DNA from: Methylophilus sp. 13
GTDB taxonomy: Bacteria > Pseudomonadota > Gammaproteobacteria > Burkholderiales > Methylophilaceae
NCBI RefSeq assembly: GCF_015354335.1
Contig: NZ_JADKYR010000001.1
Span: 558,001-622,000, forward strand
Length of the DNA stretch: 64,000 bases
Reading direction: 5' to 3'
Shown: in pieces, positions 36,633 through 45,734 of the stretch
Position numbering within the stretch: position 1 is the stretch's first letter
Layout: each line of letters starts with the position of its first letter
The notes under the pieces: model-generated
What the model was told of the DNA's origin: nothing
Seen by the model: only the letters and a program-made list of their open reading frames with translations
Database searches by the model: none
Made by a program: the position numbers and the translations under genes

Positions 36633-38081
36633 TTAAATGGAAATGCCCGCCAGGGTGAGTGGCGTATGGTCTGGATAAACCGTTTTAAATCTATCCACCA
36701 GCGCATTATACAGTGAACTATCCGGTTTCCAATTTTGCAGCAGCCGCCGCAGGTCGCGTGCATGTGCGCGCAAGGCCATTTGCGCACAGTGATGCTGGCG
36801 CATGCTGTCCAGATCAATCACCACGATCTGGCCTTGATCGGTGACCTGCAAATTGCTGCCTTTGAGGTCGCCATGTGACATTTTGAGCAGATACCATTGA
36901 TAACAAAGCATGACCAATTGCTCCACCACCTGTGCCTCAAGCGCAGGATCGCGAGGCTGCTGAAAAAAGGACAGCACATCGGGCCAGGGGCTAAATGCGG
37001 AGACAAAATACGCGCGGCCACGCAGCCCGCAGTAACGGCGTTCGTACATCAACATGGGTTGCGGGGTCAGCATGCCGTAATATTGCAGGCGGTGTGCATT
37101 TTGCCACGAGGCGGCCGCCCGACTGGGCCGCCAGGCCCGGCTCAAGGCATGCAGCCAGTGCTTGATGTTATAGCGCTTGATCACGACAGGCTGATCTTGC
37201 AACTGGGTATGACCCACGGTGCAGGTGTTGCCCGCCTTCAGGGTCTGCCCCACATGCATGGCCACTTCCAGCGCAGGCAAGTCGGTGGGATGCAATCCGC
37301 CAGCGGTACTGACCGCCTGCACACTTTGAGCCGTCTGTTGCCAGGTCACATCGCTACAGGTTCGGAAAATTTTACGCGTGACGTAGTGTTCCACCTCACG
37401 CGTCTTCATCTGTTGCGCCCAAGCCAATACTTGTGCAGCTGTGAGGCTGCGCGGCCAGCCGCGTGCATGCAAATAGACATCCAGTAGCCGTTGCGTCCAC
37501 TGCATCTGATCCAGTACCTGCAACTTCGAAATCAACTCGGCGAGTTGCAGGTGCGCCTGTTTGCGGCTCAGTGTTTGCTGACGGATCCCATCGCCATCAA
37601 TGGCCCACACCACGCCTTCTGCCAATAAAAAATTCTTTAAATGCAAATCGGTTTGGCATAATCCTGCGACATGCTGTGCTGCCAAGGCCTCAACCAGCAG
37701 CGCCAGCAAAGCATATCTGCCCTCTGCAGGGCATGCGGAATAAGCTTCTGCGGCATTGACCGCATTGGGAACAGCGGCATAAATCAATGCGGCTAGCGGC
37801 TGGGTGCCGTCATGCAGTGTGCCTTGCCATAACAAGGCTGGCGTACGGATGCCCGCAGCCAGCATGCGGCGCGCGCCGTCCGCATCCCGCGTGGCGTAAC
37901 GTGACGCTTCCTTGCCCGCAAATAGCTTGGCATAGATCGCCTGGCCATCCCAAATTCCACGCAACACCCAGCGCCGCTCCTTGAGCACGCGGACCAGCGT
38001 GTCCAATTGCAAGGGCGGCTGGGCGTCCATGGCAAATTCAATGCGGATGGGGCCCGGCGAAGTGAACTGGTGCAGGGTCAT
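36633..38081 (-). CDS. Two-headed LPS-kinase-like protein
   Basis: 482 residues containing two kinase folds in tandem. The N-terminal half has a candidate lysine in IYAKLFAG and a catalytic loop QTDLHLKNFLL (about 146-156) followed by WAIDGDGI. The C-terminal half has PVVIKRYNIKHW (about 295) and SHGDLKGSNLQ followed by VIDLDSM (about 405-425). The C-terminal loop is canonical (HGD), whereas the first head has Gln for His. This resembles the long kinase gene (PA5006-like) of the P. aeruginosa core locus. It overlaps the upstream GT9 gene by ATGA. It probably phosphorylates core sugars. Confidence 0.8.
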   Translation of the reverse strand: MTLHQFTSPGPIRIEFAMDAQPPLQLDTLVRVLKERRWVLRGIWDGQAIYAKLFAGKEASRYATRDADGARRMLAAGIRTPALLWQGTLHDGTQPLAALIYAAVPNAVNAAEAYSACPAEGRYALLALLVEALAAQHVAGLCQTDLHLKNFLLAEGVVWAIDGDGIRQQTLSRKQAHLQLAELISKLQVLDQMQWTQRLLDVYLHARGWPRSLTAAQVLAWAQQMKTREVEHYVTRKIFRTCSDVTWQQTAQSVQAVSTAGGLHPTDLPALEVAMHVGQTLKAGNTCTVGHTQLQDQPVVIKRYNIKHWLHALSRAWRPSRAAASWQNAHRLQYYGMLTPQPMLMYERRYCGLRGRAYFVSAFSPWPDVLSFFQQPRDPALEAQVVEQLVMLCYQWYLLKMSHGDLKGSNLQVTDQGQIVVIDLDSMRQHHCAQMALRAHARDLRRLLQNWKPDSSLYNALVDRFKTVYPDHTPLTLAGISI

Positions 38082-39043
38082 GCTTGCGCAGGTCGTCCTA
38101 ACAGCAAGAGCGCCTGCTGCAATACTTCTTGCGGGCGTATGTCCGCCATGCTGTCTTTTTTAATCAATTGCCGGTTGGCGCGGTGCGGATAAGGCCCAGT
38201 CAACAAGTGATTGGTCGGGCCAAACAGCCCCAGCATCGGCACTTGGGCGGCAGCTGCGACGTGAAATACACCACAATCATGTGAGATAAACAAATTGGAG
38301 CGCTCCATCAGCTGGCGCAAGTCTGCCACCGTGGTTTTACCTGCGAGGTTAATACTGTTAGGCACCGCCTTGGCGAATTTCTTTGCCAGAAAGGCTTCAT
38401 TGCTGGTGCCGGTAATCACCAGTCGTACGCCCGGGATGGCTTGTACCAGCAATTGTCCCAATTCAATATAGGCATCAATCGACCACAGTTTTTTATCATC
38501 GGCACGCCTGGCGTAAAAAAACTTCCAGCCATGCAATAGCGTGGTGCCACAGCCCAGGTGAATATTGATCACGGTGTCTGCAGGCTGCACCTCAAAGCGT
38601 GACAACAAGCTCACCTGACCGGGCGCGCTGTAGATTGCATAGCAACGGTCTTCATCGGTGATTTCAATCTGGCGCTGTAGCTGCTGGCTCAACCATTGCT
38701 GACAAAAGGCTAGCAGTTGTTCCGCATAATGCACATCGGTTTTATCGATGGTCGCCAGTTGCAGGCGCGGATCATTAAAAGGCAGCTTTTTGAGCGCATT
38801 TTTATTAAACGCCAGTACCGCGTCATAGTCCTGCGCGAGCTTATTGACGCGGCGGAGACTACTGGTCACCCACAGCTTGTTGATGGCCGGGTTGTGTTCA
38901 AACACCTGTGCGCTCAGGGCATTCAGCGCGACTACATCAATGCGTGCCTGTGGCAGATGCTTGCGCAAAAACCGGATAGCCGGCGTACAGAAGATATTGT
39001 TGCCCGTGCTACTCGATGTCAGTATTAACAGTGAATTAACCAT
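38078..39043 (-). CDS. GT9 family glycosyltransferase (heptosyltransferase-like)
   Basis: A 321-residue protein of the ADP-heptose transferase family. It starts SLLILTSSSTGNNIFCTPAIRFLR, has the donor-region segment INIHLGCGTTLLHGWKFF and the GT9 signature SNLFISHDCGVFHVAAAAQVPMLGLFGPTN. It lacks the WaaF-specific CPGAEYG segment, so it could be a WaaC/WaaQ-like or outer-core transferase. It lies 6 bp behind the InaA-type kinase gene and overlaps the two-headed kinase, clearly one operon. Confidence 0.85.
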   Translation of the reverse strand: MVNSLLILTSSSTGNNIFCTPAIRFLRKHLPQARIDVVALNALSAQVFEHNPAINKLWVTSSLRRVNKLAQDYDAVLAFNKNALKKLPFNDPRLQLATIDKTDVHYAEQLLAFCQQWLSQQLQRQIEITDEDRCYAIYSAPGQVSLLSRFEVQPADTVINIHLGCGTTLLHGWKFFYARRADDKKLWSIDAYIELGQLLVQAIPGVRLVITGTSNEAFLAKKFAKAVPNSINLAGKTTVADLRQLMERSNLFISHDCGVFHVAAAAQVPMLGLFGPTNHLLTGPYPHRANRQLIKKDSMADIRPQEVLQQALLLLGRPAQA

Positions 39044-39049
39044 GTTTCA

Positions 39050-39835
39050 TTATCTCTTGTTTAAACGCTTCAATCCCCAGCGCAGCCACCACCAGCCGCA
39101 GCGTTGGTAACACTGGCCATGCTCGCTTGCATAGGCTTGATACAGCTGATACAACAGGCTGTCCGGCCAATCCTGCAAACGGCTCATGAATTGCCGCAAA
39201 TCCCGCAAGCGTTGCCAGGCTGGCAGCCTCATATGCTTGGCTTTTTCGAGATCAATAAATGCAATCTCATAAGCGCCAGACGTTTTGTGCTCAGGCAGCG
39301 CGCGGACAAACAGGTGCTTGGGGTATAGCGCCCGATGCTGTATGCCCGCAGCGTGCAATGTTTTTAACGCCTGTGCGACAGCAATCAGCAACGGCGGATT
39401 GGCAGTCATATTGGCCGCCGTGCAATACGGAGTAAGCTCCTCATAGCCTTGCAGTGCCTGCGTAGCCAGGATGGCCTGACGGCCCGCTGGCACATCGCGT
39501 ACGCCCGCGTAAACCACCTCTGGCACCCTCACCCCCTGCGCCCGTAAATACTTGAGCATGTCATATTCAACCATAAAGGTCGGCAAGCCACGCCAGGGAT
39601 AGCGCCAGCTAAAGCGGGTATGGTTCTGCTGGCGTTTCACATAGAGTTCAACCAGTTGATGATCAGCACATGGCAATTGCCAGCGCCCGACCCCACTCCA
39701 ACCGCCTCTTTCCAGATTGGGTGGCTCCAGCCAGGCAATCGCCAGTTGCCACCAGGCATCAAAGTGGTCCATGCGCTGCGCAATCAGGGCATCGCGGACA
39801 CGGCCCTCTTCGGTTTGAATCTCACTTATTTTCAA
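39050..39835 (-). CDS. InaA-family LPS kinase-like protein
   Basis: A 261-residue kinase-fold protein of the InaA/WapQ type. The lysine of the N lobe is in VELYVKRQQNHTRFSW. The pseudo-catalytic loop reads QHRALYPKHLFV, with Ala where kinases have the HRD Asp, and the metal-binding motif is FIDLEKAKHM. The longest frame starts at a TTG (39833-39835) without a clear ribosome site; ATG at 39772 is an alternative. It is first in a four-gene minus-strand operon. Whether it is catalytically active is unclear. Confidence 0.8.
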   Translation of the reverse strand: MKISEIQTEEGRVRDALIAQRMDHFDAWWQLAIAWLEPPNLERGGWSGVGRWQLPCADHQLVELYVKRQQNHTRFSWRYPWRGLPTFMVEYDMLKYLRAQGVRVPEVVYAGVRDVPAGRQAILATQALQGYEELTPYCTAANMTANPPLLIAVAQALKTLHAAGIQHRALYPKHLFVRALPEHKTSGAYEIAFIDLEKAKHMRLPAWQRLRDLRQFMSRLQDWPDSLLYQLYQAYASEHGQCYQRCGWWWLRWGLKRLNKR

Positions 39836-39951
39836 AATTAATCAGCGAATAGACGGGTTAGCAAACGACGATTTGTTAATATGGCAGGATTAGGGGGTGG
39901 ATTTTAACAGAATGCACCCTGAGTGCGATTTTCCACGAGGCAGATTTTTTG

Positions 39952-40827
39952 ATGTTGGTGTTTTTTTGCAAATGGCTTTCAAAGTTACCCTTAGGCTGCG
40001 TCCACCGTCTGGGCGCAGTGATTGGTCGATTAAGCTGGCATCTTGATCAAAAAAGTACCGGTATCGCTATTGAGAATATTCACCAAAGTGGCCTGTGCAA
40101 AGACAAGGCAGCAGTTCAGCAACTGGCCAAAGATAGCCGGATAGAAGCAGGTAAATCCCTGATGGAATCCCTGTTTATCTGGGGCGCCCCACAATCCGGC
40201 TTGCTGCCGTTGGTAAAAGCAACGACTGGCTGGCACTTGGTTGAAGCAGCACAACGTGCGGGCAAAGGCTTGATTTTTCTCACACCACATCTGGGTTGCT
40301 TTGAAATCACCTCTATTTATTATGGCAGCCAACACCCGATCACCGTGCTCTATCGCCCCCCCAAACTGACCTGGCTGGAAGGCCTGCTACAAGAAGGCAG
40401 GCAAAAAGGCCAGGTTGCGCTGGCGCCCGCCAACGCCGCCGGGGTCAAAAAACTGCTGCAAGCGCTCAAACGTGGGGAAGCCATTGGCATTTTACCTGAC
40501 CAGATTCCGCGAAATGGTGAAGGCGAATGGGCCGATTTTTTTGGCAAACCGGCTTATACCATGGGGCTAGCCAGCAAACTAGCCGTGAAATCAGGCGCAA
40601 CGGTCATTATGGCGTTTGGTGAACGCCTGCCCGCTGGCGAAGGCTTTCATATCCATCTGTCCAAGGTCGAAGACATACAGACGCCCGCACTGCTGAACCA
40701 GGCGATTGAGCGGCAGGTATCCCAATGCCCGGTGCAATACCTGTGGCAATACAACCGTTACAAACAAAGGCGTTATGCCATGCAAAAACTGCAGCCTAAA
40801 CAGAGCGGAATGGAGGACGAGCACTAA
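39952..40827 (+). CDS. LpxL/HtrB-family lipid A late acyltransferase
   Basis: A 291-residue inner-membrane acyltransferase that adds a secondary acyl chain to Kdo-lipid A. After an N-terminal membrane segment, the catalytic H-X4-E motif appears as FLTPHLGCFEI near residue 108. YRPPKLTWLEGLL, GILPDQIPRNGEGEWADFFGKP and the closing WQYNRYKQRR are family hallmarks. ATG at 39952 is preferred; TTG at 39949 lies closer to the CGAGG ribosome site. It is divergent from the LPS-kinase operon. Confidence 0.92.
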   Translation: MLVFFCKWLSKLPLGCVHRLGAVIGRLSWHLDQKSTGIAIENIHQSGLCKDKAAVQQLAKDSRIEAGKSLMESLFIWGAPQSGLLPLVKATTGWHLVEAAQRAGKGLIFLTPHLGCFEITSIYYGSQHPITVLYRPPKLTWLEGLLQEGRQKGQVALAPANAAGVKKLLQALKRGEAIGILPDQIPRNGEGEWADFFGKPAYTMGLASKLAVKSGATVIMAFGERLPAGEGFHIHLSKVEDIQTPALLNQAIERQVSQCPVQYLWQYNRYKQRRYAMQKLQPKQSGMEDEH

Positions 40828-40848
40828 CTCGCCCATGCGAAGATGGCG

Positions 40849-41553
40849 CTAGACCAAGCCCTGAATCCAGCGGCTATACACCTTGTCGGCGACAGCGTGC
40901 AAGACGTCGCAATCCTCGCTCACTTTTGCCAGCATGGTCTCTGCAGACTGGACCGCTGGGCTGGCGGCCGAGGTGGCAATATCGTTTTTCCATTGCTCCG
41001 TCCACATTTTGACCATGTCGGGTGTCATTTCAATATGGCATTGCAAACCGATATGTTTGCCCATGACATAAGCCTGGTTGACGCAATACGGGCTGGATAA
41101 CACATGCGTTGCCCCTTGCGGCACCGAAAACGTTTCGCCATGCCAGTGAAAGCTGTTAAACACTTGCAAGTCACCAAACCAGTCTCGTGCGGCAGGATCG
41201 TCTGCCACCTGCACTTGTCCCCAGCCTATTTCTTTGACCGGGTTTTTACTCACCACACCGCCCAACGCCTTGCTGATTAACTGCCCTCCCAGGCAGTGCC
41301 CAAGCAAAGGGACATCTTTTTCTACTGCCTGGCGAATCAATTGGAGTAAAGGCGGAATCCAGGGCAGGTCATCGTTGACACTCATGGGGCCGCCCATCAA
41401 CACAATGCCACTATATGCCTCGACTGAGTCAGGCACGGGCTCGCCTTTATCAATGCGCACCTCGCACCAAGGAATGGCATGCTGCGCTAAAAAAGTGCCC
41501 AAATAACCAGCACCCTCGCAGCAAGCGTGCCTGAATACCACCACCTGTTTCAT
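40849..41553 (-). CDS. Class I glutamine amidotransferase-like protein
   Basis: A 234-residue free-standing GATase (GMP-synthase glutaminase-like). The nucleophile elbow is LLGHCLGGQLISKALGG near residue 88, and the His-Glu pair is in GLQCHIEMTP. MGGPMSVNDD forms the oxyanion region. Such proteins hydrolyse glutamine or gamma-glutamyl compounds; the true substrate is unknown. The ATG overlaps the rluE stop (ATGA), so the two are cotranscribed, without an obvious functional link. Confidence 0.85.
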   Translation of the reverse strand: MKQVVVFRHACCEGAGYLGTFLAQHAIPWCEVRIDKGEPVPDSVEAYSGIVLMGGPMSVNDDLPWIPPLLQLIRQAVEKDVPLLGHCLGGQLISKALGGVVSKNPVKEIGWGQVQVADDPAARDWFGDLQVFNSFHWHGETFSVPQGATHVLSSPYCVNQAYVMGKHIGLQCHIEMTPDMVKMWTEQWKNDIATSAASPAVQSAETMLAKVSEDCDVLHAVADKVYSRWIQGLV

Positions 41554-42101
41554 GACATTACCTTCTTATAACTGACTTCCTGATATTGCCCAAGCAAGAT
41601 TCCGTCCAATGTGTAAGGCCCAATCGCATAACGGATCAGGCGCAGGGTCGGAAAGCCGACGTGCGCGGTCATCCGCCGTACCTGGCGGTTTTTGCCCTCA
41701 CTGATTTTAATCTCCAGCCAGGTGGTCGGGATCTGTTTGCGCGCCCGAATAGGCGGGTCACGCTGCCATAAATGGTCAGGTTCATCGATGATTCTGACCT
41801 GCGCCGGCTGCGTGACAAAATCGCCCAAATCGACGCCGCGCAGCAATGGCATCAAATCTGCTTGTGTAGGAGCGCCTTCCACTTGCGCCCAATAGGTTTT
41901 GACCTGTTTGTGCTTGGGATGGCTCAAACGATGTTGTAATGCGCCGTCATCGGTTAGAATAAGCAATCCCTCAGAATCGGTATCTAACCGCCCGGCGGCA
42001 TAAACGTTGGGAATCGGAATATAGTCCTTGAGCGTCGGGTGTTTTTCATGCGCAGTAAACTGGCATACGACGTTAAAGGGTTTGTTAAACAGTAATAACA
42101 T
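41550..42101 (-). CDS. rluE: 23S rRNA pseudouridine synthase, RluE-like
   Basis: A 183-residue RsuA/RluE-type synthase; RluE makes pseudouridine 2457 in 23S rRNA in E. coli. The start [15 protein letters not shown], the catalytic-Asp motif [19 protein letters not shown] and the closing [26 protein letters not shown] are all present. No S4 domain is seen, as in RluE. The start at 42101 leaves only 10 bp to the divergent icd ATG, and the strand has no recognisable ribosome site; the frame is open further upstream, to 42251, within icd. Confidence 0.88.
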   Translation of the reverse strand: MLLLFNKPFNVVCQFTAHEKHPTLKDYIPIPNVYAAGRLDTDSEGLLILTDDGALQHRLSHPKHKQVKTYWAQVEGAPTQADLMPLLRGVDLGDFVTQPAQVRIIDEPDHLWQRDPPIRARKQIPTTWLEIKISEGKNRQVRRMTAHVGFPTLRLIRYAIGPYTLDGILLGQYQEVSYKKVMS

Positions 42102-42111
42102 GGAAAGTGCT

Positions 42112-43350
42112 ATGTCTAAAATCAAGGTGCCCGCCACTGGCAGCAAAATCACCGTCAATGCTGATAATACCCTAAATGTTCCTGACCAACCTATTATCCC
42201 GTTTATCGAGGGCGATGGCATCGGCGTTGACATCACGCCCCCCATGATCAAAGTTGTGGATACTGCGGTTGAAAAAGCCTATGGCGGCAAACGCAAGATT
42301 TCATGGATGGAAGTCTATGCCGGTGAAAAATCCACCACGCTGTATGACAAAGACACCTGGTTGTCTGACGAAACCATGGCAGCCCTCAAAGACTATGTGA
42401 TTTCAATCAAAGGGCCGCTGACGACTCCGGTTGGCGGCGGCATCCGTTCACTCAATGTGACCTTGCGCCAAGAGCTAGACTTGTACGTGTGTCTGCGCCC
42501 TATCCAGTATTTCACAGGCGTGCCTAGTCCGGTCAAACACCCTGAAAAAACCGACATGGTGATTTTCCGTGAAAACACTGAAGACATTTATGCTGGCATC
42601 GAATGGGCAGCTGGCACGGAGGAAGTGAAAAAAGTCATCAACTTCCTGAGCGACATGGGTGTACGCAAGAAAATCCGCTTCCCTGAAGCCTCTTCCATCG
42701 GCATCAAGCCAGTCTCCATCGATGGCAGCAAGCGCCTGATCCGCAAAGCCATTCAATACGCGATTGATAACAACCGCAAATCAGTCACTATCACCCACAA
42801 GGGCAACATCATGAAGTTCACCGAAGGTGGCTTCCGTGACTGGGGCTACCAGCTGGCCAAAGAAGAGTTTGGCGCAGAACTGATTGATGGTGGCCCATGG
42901 TGCAAACTGCCGAACGGCATCGTCATCAAGGACTGTATCGCCGACGCCTTCCTGCAAGAGATTCTGTTGCATCCTGAAGATTACGATGTTGTCGCTGCAC
43001 TGAACCTGAACGGTGACTACATGAGTGATGCGCTGGCAGCACAAGTCGGCGGCATTGGCATTGCCCCAGGCGCGAACTTGAGCGACACCGTTGCCATGTT
43101 TGAAGCTACACATGGTACCGCGCCTAAAATCGCCGGTAAAAACCTGGCCAACCCGAGTTCCCTGATCTTGTCAGCCGAAATGATGCTACGCCACATGGGC
43201 TGGGTGGAAGCTGCGGACCTGGTGTTGCACGGTGTGGCCAAGGCCATCGCCAGCAAACGCGTGACCGGCGACTTCAGCAGCCAGATGGAAGGCGCGACGC
43301 AAGTGGGCACCGCTGAGTTTGGTGACGAGATTATCAAACAGATGGCGTAA
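42112..43350 (+). CDS. icd: NADP-dependent isocitrate dehydrogenase
   Basis: The 412 residues match the E. coli-type homodimeric enzyme (416), which makes 2-oxoglutarate. The substrate-binding [23 protein letters not shown] includes the serine used for phosphorylation in E. coli. [15 protein letters not shown]-type, [16 protein letters not shown] and [27 protein letters not shown] segments are present. The start at 42112 follows GGAAAG by 4 nt; the ATG at 42100 is an alternative. In methylotrophs with an incomplete TCA cycle this enzyme mainly supplies glutamate synthesis. A bidirectional terminator follows. Confidence 0.97.
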   Translation: MSKIKVPATGSKITVNADNTLNVPDQPIIPFIEGDGIGVDITPPMIKVVDTAVEKAYGGKRKISWMEVYAGEKSTTLYDKDTWLSDETMAALKDYVISIKGPLTTPVGGGIRSLNVTLRQELDLYVCLRPIQYFTGVPSPVKHPEKTDMVIFRENTEDIYAGIEWAAGTEEVKKVINFLSDMGVRKKIRFPEASSIGIKPVSIDGSKRLIRKAIQYAIDNNRKSVTITHKGNIMKFTEGGFRDWGYQLAKEEFGAELIDGGPWCKLPNGIVIKDCIADAFLQEILLHPEDYDVVAALNLNGDYMSDALAAQVGGIGIAPGANLSDTVAMFEATHGTAPKIAGKNLANPSSLILSAEMMLRHMGWVEAADLVLHGVAKAIASKRVTGDFSSQMEGATQVGTAEFGDEIIKQMA

Positions 43351-43375
43351 GCAGACACGCAAGGCCCAGCATAAA

Positions 43376-43403
43376 AAAACGGCTCGCTATGGCGAGCCGT
43401 TTT
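43376..43403. terminator. Bidirectional terminator between icd and csp
   Basis: A perfect 12-bp stem (AAAACGGCTCGC / GCGAGCCGTTTT) with a TATG loop separates the convergent icd and cold-shock genes. A and T runs extend it on both sides. Confidence 0.92.
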
Positions 43404-43428
43404 GTATTTTTTACCCCTAAAACAAAAA

Positions 43429-43632
43429 TTATGCTTTTTGTATATTGGAGGCCTGCTTCCCTTTTGGACCTTCAGTCACATCAAAGGATACGCGCTGACC
43501 TTCTTTCAAGCTTTTGTAACCAGATTCAACGATTGCGGAGAAGTGCGCGAACAAATCGTCACCACCATCATCCGGAGTAATGAATCCAAAGCCCTTAGAG
43601 TCGTTAAACCACTTTACGGTACCTGTTGCCAT
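43429..43632 (-). CDS. Cold-shock domain protein (CspA family)
   Basis: A 67-residue single cold-shock domain RNA/DNA chaperone. It starts [20 protein letters not shown], with RNP1 (KGFGFI) and an RNP2-type segment (DLFAHFSAI, in place of the usual VFVHF), and the later region [17 protein letters not shown]. It lies alone between a bidirectional terminator and a long leader of about 125 nt, as is typical for csp genes whose leader RNA senses temperature. A family member such as CspD or CspE cannot be chosen from the sequence alone. Confidence 0.95.
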   Translation of the reverse strand: MATGTVKWFNDSKGFGFITPDDGGDDLFAHFSAIVESGYKSLKEGQRVSFDVTEGPKGKQASNIQKA

Positions 43633-43979
43633 TTTACTTCCTTACTTTTTTACTTAACAGGGAGGCGCCCCCAAAAGTTTGTCTCAAGTACTCCAGTCGC
43701 AATAAACAAGCTTTGCTTTACTTAAAGACGGCCACAAAAAACCTGAACCCAAACGCCTTAAGGATTTATAAGTGAGCATAATTTAAAAGTCAAGACTATT
43801 TTTGTATCTTTTGAGTTAAGTCAAGAAAACTCCCTAAAATTTGCACAAAAGCTGCATCAGAACGCGTCTTTTCTGCGATTTGAATCCCGCCTGGACCCCA
43901 TATACTGAGGTAGAAAGTATTGTTATATCAGTCGATTAAACGGCGTATTTAAGGATTTTGGAAACAGACTCAGAACGCT
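43633..43979. other. 347-bp divergent gap between csp and pilB
   Basis: No gene is seen. It holds the csp promoter and leader on the minus strand and the upstream region of pilB. On the plus strand a TATACT (43899-43904) lies 15 bp after a TTGAAT, a poor promoter; no sigma-54 site is visible. Confidence 0.6.
43765..43793 (-). promoter_or_regulatory. Cold-shock gene promoter
   Basis: On the minus strand, -35 TTGACT (43788-43793), a 17-bp spacer and -10 TATAAA (43765-43770) give a strong promoter. The implied leader of about 125 nt before the csp ATG fits thermoregulated csp mRNAs. Confidence 0.75.
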
Positions 43980-45701
43980 ATGGCCACACTGGAAAGCACA
44001 AAAAAACTGGGCGGCATGGCCCGCATGCTGGTGCAATCTTCGCTGATGAGTGAAGAAGAAGCGGCCACCCTGCAAGAAAAATGTCAGAGCCAAAAAGCCA
44101 GCTTCCTCGCCGCGACGCTGGCACAAAAGAAAATCTCACCCAAAGAAATCGCGCTCTCTGCCTCACAAGCGTTTGGTTTTCCTTTTTTTGACCTGGATGC
44201 ACTTGAACAGAATCTGCTGCCTGACAAAGGCATTGATATCAAACTGATGCAGTCGCATCGCGTGCTGCTGCTGCAACAAAAGGGCAATGTGGCCTATATT
44301 GCCCTGTCTGACCCGACCAATCTGCATGCGCTGGACACCATCCAGTTTCAAATGGGTGCAACCTTGTTCCCGATTGTGGTGGAAGATGACAAACTGGGCA
44401 AATGGATAGACAAAATTGTCGAATCCAAAGACACCAGCATGTCTGCACTCAATGCAGGGGGGGATGATTTTGATCTTGGCCTGGAGGAAAGCAGCGAAGA
44501 GCCCGAAGCGGATATCATGCAGGAAGTCGATGATGCCCCAGTGGTCAAGTTCCTGCAAAAAATCTTGATGGATGCCATTAATATGGGCGCGTCTGACTTG
44601 CACTTTGAGCCTTATGAAAAATTTTACCGTATCCGCTTTCGCGTCGATGGCGTGTTGAGGGATATGTCGCAGCCTCCGCTGGCCATCAAGGAAAAGCTGG
44701 CTTCACGCATCAAGGTGATTTCTAACCTGGACATCTCGGAAAAAAGAATTCCGCAGGATGGCCGCATGAAGCTGATCCTGTCAAAAACACGCGCAATTGA
44801 TTTCCGTGTCAGCACTTTGCCACTGATCCATGGCGAAAAAATTGTCATGCGGATTCTGGATCCCTCCAGTGCCACGCTGGGCATTGAAGCGCTCGGCTAC
44901 GAGGCACCACAACAGGAGGCGCTACTCAAGGCCATTCACCGCCCATACGGTCTGGTACTGGTCACCGGGCCCACCGGTTCGGGTAAAACCGTCTCGCTGT
45001 ATACCTGTCTGAATTTACTCAATGATCCCGGCGTCAATATCTCAACCGCAGAAGATCCTGCCGAAATTCCGCTGGCGGGCATTAATCAGGTCAACGTCAA
45101 TGACAAACAGGGGCTGACCTTCGCTGCAGCCCTTAAATCCTTTTTGCGTCAGGACCCGGACATCATCATGATTGGTGAGATCCGCGACCTGGAAACTGCA
45201 GATATGGCCATCAAGGCCGCATCGACCGGGCATATGGTGCTGTCCACCCTGCATACCAACGATGCGCCTACTACCCTCTCCCGTTTGTTAAATATGGGAG
45301 TCGCCCCCTTCAATATTGCCTCTGCCGTGACGTTAATTACTGCACAGCGCCTTGCAAGACGGTTGTGCAAGCATTGCAAAGTGCCGCTGAATGTCCCCAA
45401 GGAAGCACTATTGAAAGTGGGCTTTACCGAAGCTGATCTGGATGGCAGCTGGCAGTTATACGGTGCCAAACCAGGGGGCTGCGAACATTGCAACAATGGC
45501 TACAAAGGACGGGTGGGGATTTATCAGGTGATGCCGATCACCGAGGAAATCGCGCGCATCATCATGTCTCACGGCAACGCCATGGACATTGCCGCGCAGG
45601 CCAAACGCGAAGGCGTGAAAGATCTGCGCGAGTCTGGCTTGCTCAAGGTTAAACAGGGACTCACCTCGATTGAGGAAGTCGAAGCAGTCACCAACGAGTA
45701 A
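43980..45701 (+). CDS. pilB: Type IV pilus assembly ATPase PilB
   Basis: The 573-residue GspE/PulE-family ATPase drives pilus extension. The N-terminal MshEN-type domain spans about 1-150. Walker A GPTGSGKT is at 330-337. The Asp box and Walker B (PDIIMIGEIRD) follow near 393-403, with a His box (GHMVLSTLHTND). The zinc-binding cysteine pairs CKHC at 463-466 and CEHC at 501-504 are typical of PilB. A pilC gene follows 33 bp downstream. There is no pilD in the window, although pilBCD are often adjacent. Confidence 0.95.
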   Translation: MATLESTKKLGGMARMLVQSSLMSEEEAATLQEKCQSQKASFLAATLAQKKISPKEIALSASQAFGFPFFDLDALEQNLLPDKGIDIKLMQSHRVLLLQQKGNVAYIALSDPTNLHALDTIQFQMGATLFPIVVEDDKLGKWIDKIVESKDTSMSALNAGGDDFDLGLEESSEEPEADIMQEVDDAPVVKFLQKILMDAINMGASDLHFEPYEKFYRIRFRVDGVLRDMSQPPLAIKEKLASRIKVISNLDISEKRIPQDGRMKLILSKTRAIDFRVSTLPLIHGEKIVMRILDPSSATLGIEALGYEAPQQEALLKAIHRPYGLVLVTGPTGSGKTVSLYTCLNLLNDPGVNISTAEDPAEIPLAGINQVNVNDKQGLTFAAALKSFLRQDPDIIMIGEIRDLETADMAIKAASTGHMVLSTLHTNDAPTTLSRLLNMGVAPFNIASAVTLITAQRLARRLCKHCKVPLNVPKEALLKVGFTEADLDGSWQLYGAKPGGCEHCNNGYKGRVGIYQVMPITEEIARIIMSHGNAMDIAAQAKREGVKDLRESGLLKVKQGLTSIEEVEAVTNE

Positions 45702-45734
45702 CACGGGTAGGCATTCACTTTTTAAGAAGACATT

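Noticed and set aside
43850-43979. Sigma-54 promoter for pilB
   Set aside because: No TGGCAC-N5-TTGC-type sequence could be found; only a weak sigma-70-like match with a 15-bp spacer is present.
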